64,000 bases of DNA from Pseudomonadota bacterium (GCA_016720075.1 JADJXW010000011.1:1-64000), one strand, 5' to 3'; positions 27,421 through 34,520 are shown, counted from the first letter of the stretch. The notes: a model not told the origin generated them from the sequence alone. Made by a program: numbers and translations.

Positions 27421-28259
27421 GGTTCTGGTGCATTGGCGGCCGGAGCCGCAGAGCCTCGATGCACTCCCGTGTGGTGCACATGCCGAAAGCTCAAGAGCGC
27501 GACCCGATCTACCGTCACAGGCGTTTTCCCGCGGAGGTCATCGAGACCTGCGTCCGCTGGTACATCACCTACCGGCTGAGCTACCGGGACATGGTGGCCA
27601 TGATGGCGGAACGCGGTGTTACGGTGTCCCATACGAGCATCATGCGGTGGGTATTGCGGTACGTGCCGGAGTACGAGGCCCGCTGGGGGCGGTATGCCAG
27701 GCCTGTCCACGGCTCCTGGCGGATGGACGAGACGGCCGTCCGGGTACGGGGCGGAAATCACTACCTGTATCGCGCCGTGGACAAGCATGGGAAGTCGGTG
27801 GATTCCGTGCTGAGGGCAGGGCGGGACAAAGGCGGCTGCGCAGGCGTTTTTCGAGCACGCTGCGGGTAGGCGGGAATCCGGATTCCCCGACAAAATCAAT
27901 GTCGATGGATATACAGCGACACATCTGGCCTTGCGCAATCTGGGCAAGCAGGATCGACGGTGGCGATCGGTAGAGGTGCGTTCCAACCGCTATCTCAACA
28001 ACATAGTCGAGCAGGATCATCGGGCGATCAAGCGACGGTGTGCTTCGATGCTCGGGCTGAAGTCGTTCCAGTCTGCCGCGATCACTCTTGCCGGCATTGA
28101 GCTCGCGCATCGGATCCGAAAGCAGCAGTTCTCGCTGGTATCAGATGCAAGTGACCTGCCCGGCTCACTGAAAGATCTGTGGGACCTCGCGCTGCGAGCA
28201 GATGGTGCAAACCGATATCCGATATTGGGACTCGCTCGAGCCGCTAATGCACCAGAACT
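27421..28259 (+). mobile_element. IS6-family insertion sequence, copy 2
   Basis: The left end GGTTCTGGTGCATTGGCGGC (27421-27440) is matched by GCCGCTAATGCACCAGAAC at 28240-28258, one mismatch in 19, giving about 838 bp. Shared outer flanks are 65 bp on the left from 27356 and exactly 301 bp on the right to the stop at 28560. Immediate outside bases do not form an 8-bp target duplication. An att-like repeat (b) begins 57 bp after the shared right flank ends. Confidence 0.87.
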
Positions 28260-28560
28260 TATTCAGCGCATTAGGCAGCCAACGGCCCGCAGGGAGCCGA
28301 TGGATCTGCTGCCACGGCGCTACTCTAGAAAGGTCACCGCGGGGCACGGCCTATACCTTCTGATTGCACCGCGCGGCGGCAAGTATTGGCGGTACAACTA
28401 CACCTTCGAGGGCAAGCGCAAGACTTTGGCATTGGGCGTATACCCCGATGTATCTGCTGCATTGGCAAAGAGGCGACACCAACAGGCTAGAAGTCAGTTG
28501 GCGCGGGGGGTGGATCCCATGATCAGGAAGCGGAACCTGCGACTTCAACATGCCGCATAG
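27480..28560 (+). pseudogene. IS6-family transposase with Arm-DNA-binding extension, copy 2, frameshifted
   Basis: Same architecture as the intact copy: RFPAEVIETCVRWYITYRLS, SWRMDET (first Asp), VDGYTATHLALRNLGKQD (second Asp) and YLNNIVEQDHRAIKRR (Glu). One extra base near 27826-27830 (GACAAAGGCGG, against GACAGGGCGG) interrupts the frame between the first and second Asp. The frame then passes the right inverted repeat at 28258 and continues as RRYSRKVTAGHGLYLLIAP, KYWRYNYTFEGKRKTLALG and a LARGVDPMIRKRNLRLQHAA end. The ATG at 27480 corresponds to 32494 of copy 3. It is inactive unless the frame is suppressed. Confidence 0.87.
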
Positions 28561-28616
28561 GCACTCTGGCTGGTTGCGACGCGACGGCCGCGTTTGTTTC
28601 GCACGAAGCTGAGCGC

Positions 28617-28690
28617 AAGGGTTTCATCGGCAGAAGCCGCGAATCTTTCCCTAAACAGAAGGTGTGCCCAGGAGAGGACTCGATAGCTTG
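28617..28690 (-). repeat. att-like repeat b: tRNA-Leu 3'-end remnant
   Basis: The core GTGTGCCCAGGAGAGGACTC (28662-28681) is the complement of a tRNA-Leu acceptor and T-arm end, with the CCA altered. The left flank AAGGGTTTCA, then GCAGAAGCCGCGAATC, is shared with repeats a and c. It lies between IS6 unit 2 and the HTH-Fic pair. Confidence 0.7.
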
Positions 28691-28733
28691 CTCCAACACC
28701 CCGAAATCCCTAAGAAGTACAAACCAGGGGGGA

Positions 28734-28754
28734 GATACCCCCACCAGTATCCCC
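28734..28754. promoter_or_regulatory. Candidate integrase arm-type sites beside repeat b
   Basis: GATACCCCC (28734-28742) and GTATCCCC (28747-28754) form a short tandem repeat 12-13 bp apart, about 55 bp right of the repeat-b core. Repeat c has the same arrangement at 30273-30292. Paired GGGGTA-type motifs next to an att core are where the Arm domain of P4-type integrases commonly binds. No integrase gene remains here. Confidence 0.4.
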
Positions 28755-28834
28755 GACTGGAGCACGACTATTAGGGGGCGGAGGGGTTTTCAGGGGCCCT
28801 CCAGGAACCCTCCAGAGCTTACGGGGTGAAAAAA

Positions 28835-28918
28835 TGTGTATCTTGGGATTCAAAATCTCATTTCTATTGTGTATTTAGGGATAGAATGCTGTCACTAAAA
28901 TGTTCCCCTGAATACACA
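28835..28918. promoter_or_regulatory. Operator array and promoter region of the HTH-Fic pair
   Basis: Three related half-sites: TGTGTATCTTGGGA (28835-28848), TGTGTATTTAGGGA (28868-28881) and, inverted, TCCCCTGAATACACA (28904-28918). The second and third form a dyad around a possible -10 box TAGAAT at 28882-28887. The last half-site ends 9 bp before the GTG start at 28927. The region is much more AT-rich than its surroundings. Autoregulation by the HTH protein is the likely use. Confidence 0.55.
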
Positions 28919-28926
28919 GGTGTCCA

Positions 28927-29391
28927 GTGCCCAAGTACCTCAAGACTAGCTCTGCCGAGCTCTTTGATCGCAAGCTGCCCAACCTTCAGGCGGCAGGCGC
29001 GGTGCTGCGCGAGCGGCCGGTGAAGGGGTGGATCCACGCGATCCGTACCGCGCTCGGTATGAGCGTTACCGTTCTGGCCGAGCGCCTGAAGGTCGCGCAT
29101 ACCACGGTACTGTCGTATGAGAAGGCCGAGTTGCCTGGGCGTATCCAACTGGACACGCTGCGGCGGGTGGCGGATGCAATGGATGCCGAACTGATCGTGG
29201 CGGTGATTCCGCGCCAGCCGATCAGTGAGACGCTGCGCGCGCGCGCGCGGGAGATCGCGCGGCAGGAGATGCGCGCCACCGTGCAGAGCATGCGGCTCGA
29301 GAATCAGGAAGTGGGCGAGGTGGAAACGAACGCACAGTTCGACCGGCTAGTCGAGAACCTGATGCGCGAGCCTCGGAAGCTGTGGCGCTGA
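28927..29391 (+). CDS. HTH regulator, mobile mystery protein A type (probable Fic antitoxin)
   Basis: 154 residues from a GTG start. RPVKGWIHAIRTALGMSVTV and LAERLKVAHTTVLSYEKAEL form an XRE-like helix-turn-helix at about 34-68, followed by GRIQLDTLRRVADAMDAELI. This is the pattern of mobile mystery protein A, which family descriptions report always paired with the Fic protein mobile mystery protein B on plasmids and other mobile DNA. The C-terminal helix contains SMRLENQE at 121-128. S-x-x-x-E-N fits the [S/T]xxxE[G/N] inhibitory motif known from class I Fic antitoxins such as VbhA. So one protein may both repress transcription and block the toxin (inference). It overlaps the fic gene by 10 bp. 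Confidence 0.8.
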   Translation: MPKYLKTSSAELFDRKLPNLQAAGAVLRERPVKGWIHAIRTALGMSVTVLAERLKVAHTTVLSYEKAELPGRIQLDTLRRVADAMDAELIVAVIPRQPISETLRARAREIARQEMRATVQSMRLENQEVGEVETNAQFDRLVENLMREPRKLWR

Positions 29392-29978
29392 CCGATCCAC
29401 ATGCGATTGGTGCAACCCCGCTCACGGTAGAGCAGCTGCACGGCCTGAAGCTGCCTATCACAACGCATGGCGAGCTGAACGCGGCAGAGCAGGAGAACAT
29501 CCTGCGCGCGCGCCTGTGGGCGCGCGGCGCGCGATCTATCGCGATGCCGGGGATGCTGTCGCGGGAGTTCATCGAGCAGCTGCATGCGCGCATGTATGGC
29601 GACGTGTGGGAATGGGCAGGCACGCAGCGCGTGACGGACACGAACATCGGTGTGCCGTTCCCTGAGATCGGCGTCGCACTGCGCATGCTGTTCGACGACG
29701 CGCGGTACTGGCTGGAGCACGGGACTTATGAACCGGTGGAATTCGCGGTTCGCGTGCACCATCGCCTGGTGTTGATTCATCCGTTTCCGAATGGTAACGG
29801 GCGTCTGAGCCGATTCTACGCGGATCTCGCGCTGACGCATCACTTCGGGCGTGATCGGCTACCTTGGGGTGGCGGCGAGTTGGGCAGTCGTGATCCGCGG
29901 CGACAGCAGTACATCGAGGCGCTGCAGGTAGCGGACCGACATGATTACGATCCTCTGCTGGAGTTTGCCGTCACCTAG
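29382..29978 (+). CDS. Fic-family protein, mobile mystery protein B type (probable AMPylating toxin)
   Basis: 198 residues, GTG start at 29382 inside the end of the HTH gene. The Fic core is complete: HPFPNGNGR at 133-141 (HxFxxGNGR, catalytic His133, anion-binding GNGR), preceded by FAVRVHHRLVLIH. The upstream beta-hairpin flap region includes DVWEWAGTQRVTDTNIGVPF. N-terminal residues have no [S/T]xxxE[G/N] self-inhibition motif that I can see, so control may come from the partner. Fic enzymes transfer AMP or other phosphate groups to a protein Tyr, Thr or Ser. The target is unknown. The gene pair lies between att-like repeats b and c. Confidence 0.85.
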   Translation: MALTDPHAIGATPLTVEQLHGLKLPITTHGELNAAEQENILRARLWARGARSIAMPGMLSREFIEQLHARMYGDVWEWAGTQRVTDTNIGVPFPEIGVALRMLFDDARYWLEHGTYEPVEFAVRVHHRLVLIHPFPNGNGRLSRFYADLALTHHFGRDRLPWGGGELGSRDPRRQQYIEALQVADRHDYDPLLEFAVT

Positions 29979-30152
29979 ACGTGGGGCGACCAAAGGGCCG
30001 AGATCTTTCCGCCTGCCGGTACTCTGCGCCAGACGGCGCCGCGTTAGCAGGGGATTTCGACCTGACACCCGCAATAGCTCCGTCCGCTCTTGGAGTTGCA
30101 GGATTGTGGTGTTCGGTGGCCGATGGCCGCGTATCACCACTGCCGTGCGCTC
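29979..30152. other. Intergenic 3' of fic
   Basis: No gene recognised between the fic stop and repeat c. The open frames here are short and without motifs. Confidence 0.4.
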
Positions 30153-30225
30153 AAGGGTTTCAGCCAGAGAAGCCGCGAATCTCCCCCTTGACAGAGGGTG
30201 TGCCAGGAGAGGACTCAAAAGTTGC
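30153..30225 (-). repeat. att-like repeat c: tRNA-Leu 3'-end remnant with arm-type motifs
   Basis: Left flank AAGGGTTTCAGCCAGAGAAG, then CCGCGAATCTCCCCCTTGA. The core is GTGTGCCAGGAGAGGACTC (one C fewer than in b). To the right, GTACCCC (30274-30280) and ATACCCC (30286-30292) repeat at 12-bp spacing like the motifs beside repeat b. It separates the HTH-Fic cassette from the AraC-hydrolase cassette. Confidence 0.7.
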
Positions 30226-30462
30226 TTCTAAGCTTCTGAACGTCCTCAGAATCGAGAAGCCAGGGCCGGATAGGTACCCCATTCGATACCCCTAAGTCGT
30301 CGGCCGCGGCCTGCTGGTGCAACGGTGGTACGAGGGCTCGAGGTCGTCGCACGCGAATGAGGGTGGGTCTGACGGGTTGGCAGGGGCGGGAATCCGGAGA
30401 CTCGGCTGAGCGACCGCAAGATCGGTCAGGCGTCCGAGTTTCCCGGATGGGACACTGTACAA

Positions 30463-31314
30463 ATGAGGCTATCGAGCAACGCCGACAATTTCGTCGAGAA
30501 GGTGCAGGACTACATCCTTCGGCACTTGGATGCGCCCCATCGGCTCTCCGATCTGGGGAGCATGGTTGGCGTCTCGACTTTCCATCTCCATCGGAAATTC
30601 CGGGAGGTCGTGGGGCAGACTCCATCCCAGCAGGTTCGGCGATTGCGCCTGAAGCGGGCGTCGGCCCGACTGGCGTTCGAGTCCTGGCGCTCCATTACCG
30701 ACATTGCGCTCGAAGCGGGTTACTCCAACCCGGAATCCTTCACACGTTCCTTTGGTCGCCTCATGCGCCAGTCGCCCAGTGCGTTCCGGGAGAAACCCGA
30801 TTGGCACTGGTGGCGGGCAGTGTTCAAGGTGTCAGGAAATGCCGGGACGGTCATGCCGGTTGTCCAGATCGTCGACTTAGCGCAAACACCTGTCGCGGCG
30901 GTGGAGCATAGAGGCGCGTCGGCGGATGTTTACGAAAGCACTCGTAAATTGATCGAGTGGCGACGCCTTCACCGAGTGGTGGCGAATTCCCATCGAACCT
31001 TCTGCGTCGTGCACGACATTCTGGCGGAGGCCGCCCGCGACTACCGGGTCGACGTGTGTGTAGAGTTCGCCCGCGAAGTTCGTGCCAATGCACAAGGCGT
31101 GATCAGTAAGGTCACCCCCGGCGGCCGCTGTGCGCGCGTGCGCTACGTGGGGCCTCGAGAGTACATCCCTGTGCTGCATCCGCTGTACGCCGAATGGCTT
31201 CCCGAGAGTGGGGAGCGCCTACGGGAGTCCCCTCTGATCCTCCATTTCGTGAACGTGGGGGCAGGTATCCCGGATCACGAAATGATCACTGACGTCTACC
31301 TTCCCATCCAATGA
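30463..31314 (+). CDS. AraC-family regulator with GyrI-like effector domain
   Basis: 283 residues. The N-terminal AraC DNA-binding domain (about 8-110) has two helix-turn-helix motifs: RLSDLGSMVGVSTFHLHRKF and ITDIALEAGYSNPESFTRSF followed by RLMRQSPSAFR. Residues about 130-283 form a GyrI/Rob-type effector domain (VQIVDLAQTPVAAVEHRGAS to GIPDHEMITDVYLPIQ), which binds small cationic or hydrophobic ligands in relatives. It overlaps the hydrolase start by 4 bp (ATGA at 31311), so the two are one transcript. Its target is probably this operon. It lies between att-like repeats c and d. Confidence 0.85.
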   Translation: MRLSSNADNFVEKVQDYILRHLDAPHRLSDLGSMVGVSTFHLHRKFREVVGQTPSQQVRRLRLKRASARLAFESWRSITDIALEAGYSNPESFTRSFGRLMRQSPSAFREKPDWHWWRAVFKVSGNAGTVMPVVQIVDLAQTPVAAVEHRGASADVYESTRKLIEWRRLHRVVANSHRTFCVVHDILAEAARDYRVDVCVEFAREVRANAQGVISKVTPGGRCARVRYVGPREYIPVLHPLYAEWLPESGERLRESPLILHFVNVGAGIPDHEMITDVYLPIQ

Positions 31315-32006
31315 TGTACCAAAAAAGCCTGCTGAACTCCGACGACGCGTTTTCCGTTTCGGTCATCGATGCCCGGTTGCCACGCCGTGTTGTGCTCTTT
31401 GCTGCTGGCGCCGGCGGGAACCCCGAGCGTCACCAGGATCTGCTGGAGTCGTTAGCTCGGGAAGGAAGCACCGTAGTGGCTCCCCACTTTGCCCGATTGA
31501 TGTCTCCCATTCCCACCGCCACGGAACTGCTCACTCGCGCTCGCAGACTTCGGCTTGCAGCCGAACAGGTCCCGACTTCAGATCTTCCTCTGGTAGGGGC
31601 AGGGCACTCCATTGGCGCTGGTCTTCTCATTGCACTGGCCGGCGGCCAGATGTGGCTCAGCCGGGAGCAAAGTCTGGATGTCGCCCGAATGCCGCTGGAG
31701 CGCTTGGCTCTGTTGTCCCCTGCTGCCGGATTCTTCCAGGCGCCCGGCGCATTGAAAGCGGTCCACTGCCCCATGACAGTTTGGGTCGGAAGTGAGGATG
31801 CCATTGCTCAGAAGGACCAAGCGGCATTCCTCCAGCAGACGTTACGCGACCAAGCGCCCATCGAGGTGCGGATTGCGGAAGGCGCGGGTCACTACTCTTT
31901 CATGAACGTGTTGCCGCCCGGCGTCGTGGACCCAATGCCCGACCGCGATGCGTTTCTGCTGGACTTGGCCGCCCGTATCGCTGAGTTCCTGGATCCGATC
32001 CGCTAG
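31311..32006 (+). CDS. Alpha/beta hydrolase (dienelactone hydrolase-like)
   Basis: 231 residues. The oxyanion-side segment RRVVLFAAGAGGNPERHQDL is followed by the nucleophile elbow VGAGHSIGAGLLIALAGG (G-H-S-I-G, catalytic Ser). The acid is likely Asp in VWVGSEDAIAQKDQAA and the His is in EGAGHYSFMNVLPPG. No signal peptide is present, so it is cytoplasmic. It is co-transcribed with the AraC/GyrI regulator. Possible substrates are esters or lactones, perhaps the inducer of the regulator. Specificity cannot be read from sequence. Confidence 0.8.
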   Translation: MMYQKSLLNSDDAFSVSVIDARLPRRVVLFAAGAGGNPERHQDLLESLAREGSTVVAPHFARLMSPIPTATELLTRARRLRLAAEQVPTSDLPLVGAGHSIGAGLLIALAGGQMWLSREQSLDVARMPLERLALLSPAAGFFQAPGALKAVHCPMTVWVGSEDAIAQKDQAAFLQQTLRDQAPIEVRIAEGAGHYSFMNVLPPGVVDPMPDRDAFLLDLAARIAEFLDPIR

Positions 32007-32369
32007 CCATCTGAATCGCAGCCACGGGCTCTCACATCGAGGCGATTGGTGCGCAGCGCCCGAGACCACGCGCATCGGGTGCATCAAGGCGGTTCAGGTT
32101 TCGGGAGAGAGTTGGGTCAGGACGTCATCGAGAGCCGTAAAGATCGCGCCTATTGCAGAGAGTTCCCTCGATTCCGAGCTTGATTTTCGGAAAAGAGGTG
32201 GTGCCCAGGAGAGGACTCAAACCTACGTGGTGTTGTTCGGCCGGAGGTATAGGGCCACCGATTCGATGGCCTAAACAGAGTCGGTTCTGCTCATCCTCAG
32301 CAGAGATTTTCCTCTGGAAGAATCCGCCTAACCGCCTGCACGGGCAATTGAGTTAGTATTCGCATGGCG
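32007..32369. other. Intergenic containing att-like repeat d
   Basis: No coding gene recognised. The only structured element is the tRNA-Leu-like repeat at 32197-32224. The last 15 bp (TTGAGTTAGTATTCG) resemble the stretch just left of IS6 unit 2, suggesting that the shared left flank extends a little further. Confidence 0.45.
32197..32224 (-). repeat. att-like repeat d: tRNA-Leu 3'-end remnant
   Basis: TGGTGCCCAGGAGAGGACTC at 32199-32218 followed by AAACCTAC. Its complement reads GTAGG-TTTGAGT-CCTCT-CCTGGGC-ACCA, a nearly perfect T-arm, acceptor strand and CCA end of tRNA-Leu. Unlike a, b and c it lacks the shared left flank. IS6 unit 3 begins about 150 bp to the right. Confidence 0.7.
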
Positions 32370-32434
32370 CCGAGAGGTGCCTGAGCAGAAGTGGTCTGCC
32401 GAAGCTTTGGTGCTGGATTTCCAAGGTACATTTC

Positions 32435-33275
32435 GGTTCTGGTGCATTGGCGGCCGGAGCCGCAGTGCCTCGATGCACTCCCGTGTGGTGCACATGCCGA
32501 AAGCTCAAGAGCGCGACCCGATCTACCGTCAGAGACGTTTTCCGGCGGAGGTCATCGAGACCTGCGTCCGCTGGTACATCACCTATCGGCTGAGCTACCG
32601 GGACATGGTGGCCATGATGGCGGAGCGTGGTGTCACGGTGTCCCATACGACGATCATGCGGTGGGTTCTGCGGTACTTGCCGGAGTACGAGGCCCGCTGG
32701 GATCGGTATGCCAAGCCTGTCCACGGCTCCTGGCGGATGGACGAGACGGCGGTCCGGGTGCGGGGCGGGAATCACTACCTTTATCGCGCCGTAGACAAGC
32801 ATGGAAAGTCGGTGGACTCCGTCCTGTGTGCAGGGCGGGACAGGGCGGCTGCGCAGTTATTCTTCGAGCACGCCGCGGGTAGGCCGGAATGCGGATGGCC
32901 CGAAAAGATCAATGTCGATGGATATACAGCGACACATCTGGCCTTGCGCAACCTGGGCAAGAAGGATCGACGGTGGCGGTCGGTAGAAGTGCGTTCCAAT
33001 CGCTACCTCAACAACATCGTCGAGCAGGATCATCGGGCGATCAAACGGCGGTGCGCGTCGATGCTCGGACTGAAGTCCTTCCGGTCTGCCGCGATCACCC
33101 TTGCCGGCATTGAGCTCGCGCATCGAATCCGAAAGCAGCAGTTCTCGCTGCCATCAGATGCGAGACACCAGCCCGGCTCGCTGAAAGATTTGTGGGACCT
33201 CGCGCTGCGCACAGATGGAGCAATCCCATACCCGATGTTGGAGGGACTCGCTCAAGCCGCCAATGCACCAGAACT
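32435..33275 (+). mobile_element. IS6-family insertion sequence, copy 3 (intact)
   Basis: The left end GGTTCTGGTGCATTGGCGGC begins at 32435. GCCGCCAATGCACCAGAAC at 33256-33274 is a perfect 19-bp complement, giving 840 bp. The right repeat lies inside the transposase frame and encodes AANAPE. Flanking bases (TACATTTC on the left) are not duplicated on the right. Conserved sequence continues outside: 65 bp on the left (from 32370) and 301 bp on the right (to 33576), identical in length to copy 2. Confidence 0.9.
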
Positions 33276-33576
33276 CAAACAGCGCATCAGGCAGCCAGCG
33301 GCCCGCAGGGAGCTGCTGGATCAGCGGCCACGGCGCTATTCGAGAAAGGTCACCGCAGGGCATGGCCTATACCTTCTGATCGCACCGGGCGGCGGCAAAT
33401 ATTGGCGGTACAACTACACCTTCGGAGGAAAGCGCAAGACATTGGCATTGGGCGTATACCCCGATGTACCCGCTGCATTGGCAAAGAAGCGACACCAACA
33501 GGCCAGAAGTCAGTTGGCGCGGGGGATGGATCCCATGGCCAGTAAGCGGAACCTGCGACTTCAACCTGCGGCTTAG
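32494..33576 (+). CDS. IS6-family transposase fused through its right inverted repeat to an integrase Arm-DNA-binding domain (intact)
   Basis: 360 residues from the ATG at 32494 (MPKAQERDP). Residues 16-60 are the N-terminal helical DNA-binding part (RFPAEVIETCVRWYITYRLS, MAERGVTVSHTTIMRW). The DDE triad is D83 (SWRMDET), D142 (INVDGYTA) and E177 (YLNNIVEQDHRAIKRR). Residues to about 260 are encoded inside the IS. Residues 261-360 lie beyond the right inverted repeat. Residues about 280-350 (RRYSRKVTAGHGLYLLIAP, GKYWRYNYTFGGKRKTLALG, VYPDVPAALAKKRHQQ, LARGMDPMA) match the Arm-DNA-binding domain of P4-type integrases. Normal IS6 transposases are about 230-260 residues and stop inside the element. 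An in-frame extension on the 5' side (from 32377) is less likely to be used. Confidence 0.9.
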   Translation: MPKAQERDPIYRQRRFPAEVIETCVRWYITYRLSYRDMVAMMAERGVTVSHTTIMRWVLRYLPEYEARWDRYAKPVHGSWRMDETAVRVRGGNHYLYRAVDKHGKSVDSVLCAGRDRAAAQLFFEHAAGRPECGWPEKINVDGYTATHLALRNLGKKDRRWRSVEVRSNRYLNNIVEQDHRAIKRRCASMLGLKSFRSAAITLAGIELAHRIRKQQFSLPSDARHQPGSLKDLWDLALRTDGAIPYPMLEGLAQAANAPELKQRIRQPAARRELLDQRPRRYSRKVTAGHGLYLLIAPGGGKYWRYNYTFGGKRKTLALGVYPDVPAALAKKRHQQARSQLARGMDPMASKRNLRLQPAA

Positions 33577-33727
33577 CATGTGTCGCCGGCTAGACAGCTT
33601 ATATTGCCATAAGCAGGATGCGACGAAGCTGGAGCACACGGTTTCCGAATTGTCGGGCACCATGGTGGCGGAATGCGCGAAAGCCGGGCACCCTGAGGCA
33701 CTGGAGCACGGAGTGTCGAGGAACCCC

Positions 33728-34270
33728 ATGAAGATGACTTGCAAGGCTTCAATTGGCGCCATGGTCGCTGTACTGCTGGCTGGCGGCGGTTGCTCCAGGG
33801 GTGGGAATGACGGCTCCGTGCCCGCAGCGCCCTCGACAGTGACCAACGCAGCGGCAAGCCCCGCTGATAAATTCCAATCTGTGTTGGTGGTCCACAAGAA
33901 CGAGAGCTGCGGTTGCTGTGGCGAATGGGTCAAGCACGTCCAGCGTGCTGGGTTCAACGTGGAAGTCCACAATGAAAGCAACCTCAATGACGTCAAGGTG
34001 CGTCTCGGGGTGCCTGCCGCGAAGGGTTCCTGCCATACGGCCGAGATCGACGGCTACCTGATTGAAGGGCACGTTCCTGCGGAGGATATCCGCCGATTGC
34101 TCGCAGAGCGTCCGGATGCGCGCGGGCTGGTGGTGGCGGGCATGCCGGCCGGCGCGCCCGGCATGGAGGTGGCTGATGGCCATGTGGATCCGTACACCGT
34201 GGAGCTGGTCGAACGCGATGGCACCACGAAGCCATTCTCTGTTCACGCAGGAACACCCGCTCGGAGGTAG
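33728..34270 (+). CDS. DUF411-family metal-binding lipoprotein, copy 1
   Basis: 180 residues. The ATG at 33728 opens a lipoprotein signal peptide with lipobox LLAGGGC. The mature domain has SVLVVHKNESCGCCGEWVKH (paired Cys of the DUF411 metal site), SNLNDVKVRLGVPAAKGSCH with the third Cys and His, YLIEGHVPAEDIRRLLAERP and GLVVAGMPAGAPGME. Genes of this family occur in copper and other metal resistance loci. A periplasmic Cu-handling role is inferred. It is the first gene of the metal region, 151 bp after IS6 unit 3. A second copy lies at 57464-58039. Confidence 0.85.
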   Translation: MKMTCKASIGAMVAVLLAGGGCSRGGNDGSVPAAPSTVTNAAASPADKFQSVLVVHKNESCGCCGEWVKHVQRAGFNVEVHNESNLNDVKVRLGVPAAKGSCHTAEIDGYLIEGHVPAEDIRRLLAERPDARGLVVAGMPAGAPGMEVADGHVDPYTVELVERDGTTKPFSVHAGTPARR

Positions 34271-34520
34271 TTGCTGCTCCCGCCAGATGCCCTGTATCGC
34301 ACCTGCGCGCGGCGCGGGGGCGTCGGGGGGCCGCGTGCGGCGCGGGCGGGTAGCTTCGCCGTGGATCACATCGAGCTGCAGCTTGCGCATCGGGCGCGGG
34401 GCCGATTCAGCCGGGTGCCTGTTTGGGCACGCAATTCAGTCGCGACCCAGGCGAAATTGATACGCAGTACCCAGGATCCGACGAAGCAACATGGCACAGT
34501 GCGGTCGGATCGGAGACACT
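34271..34520. other. Intergenic between DUF411 and the cus cluster
   Basis: Very G-rich with no recognised gene. The transcript start of the cus cluster probably lies here, but I cannot point to a convincing -35/-10 pair. Confidence 0.35.

Noticed and set aside
5603..32218. Complete tRNA-Leu genes at the four repeats
   Set aside because: Only the T-arm, acceptor strand and CCA end are present. No anticodon arm or D-arm can be built next to any of them.
32377..32493. N-terminal extension of the intact transposase from 32377
   Set aside because: The extra 39 residues would be encoded through the left inverted repeat and upstream flank and have no equivalent in copies 1 and 2. IS6 proteins begin close to the RRFPAEVI segment.
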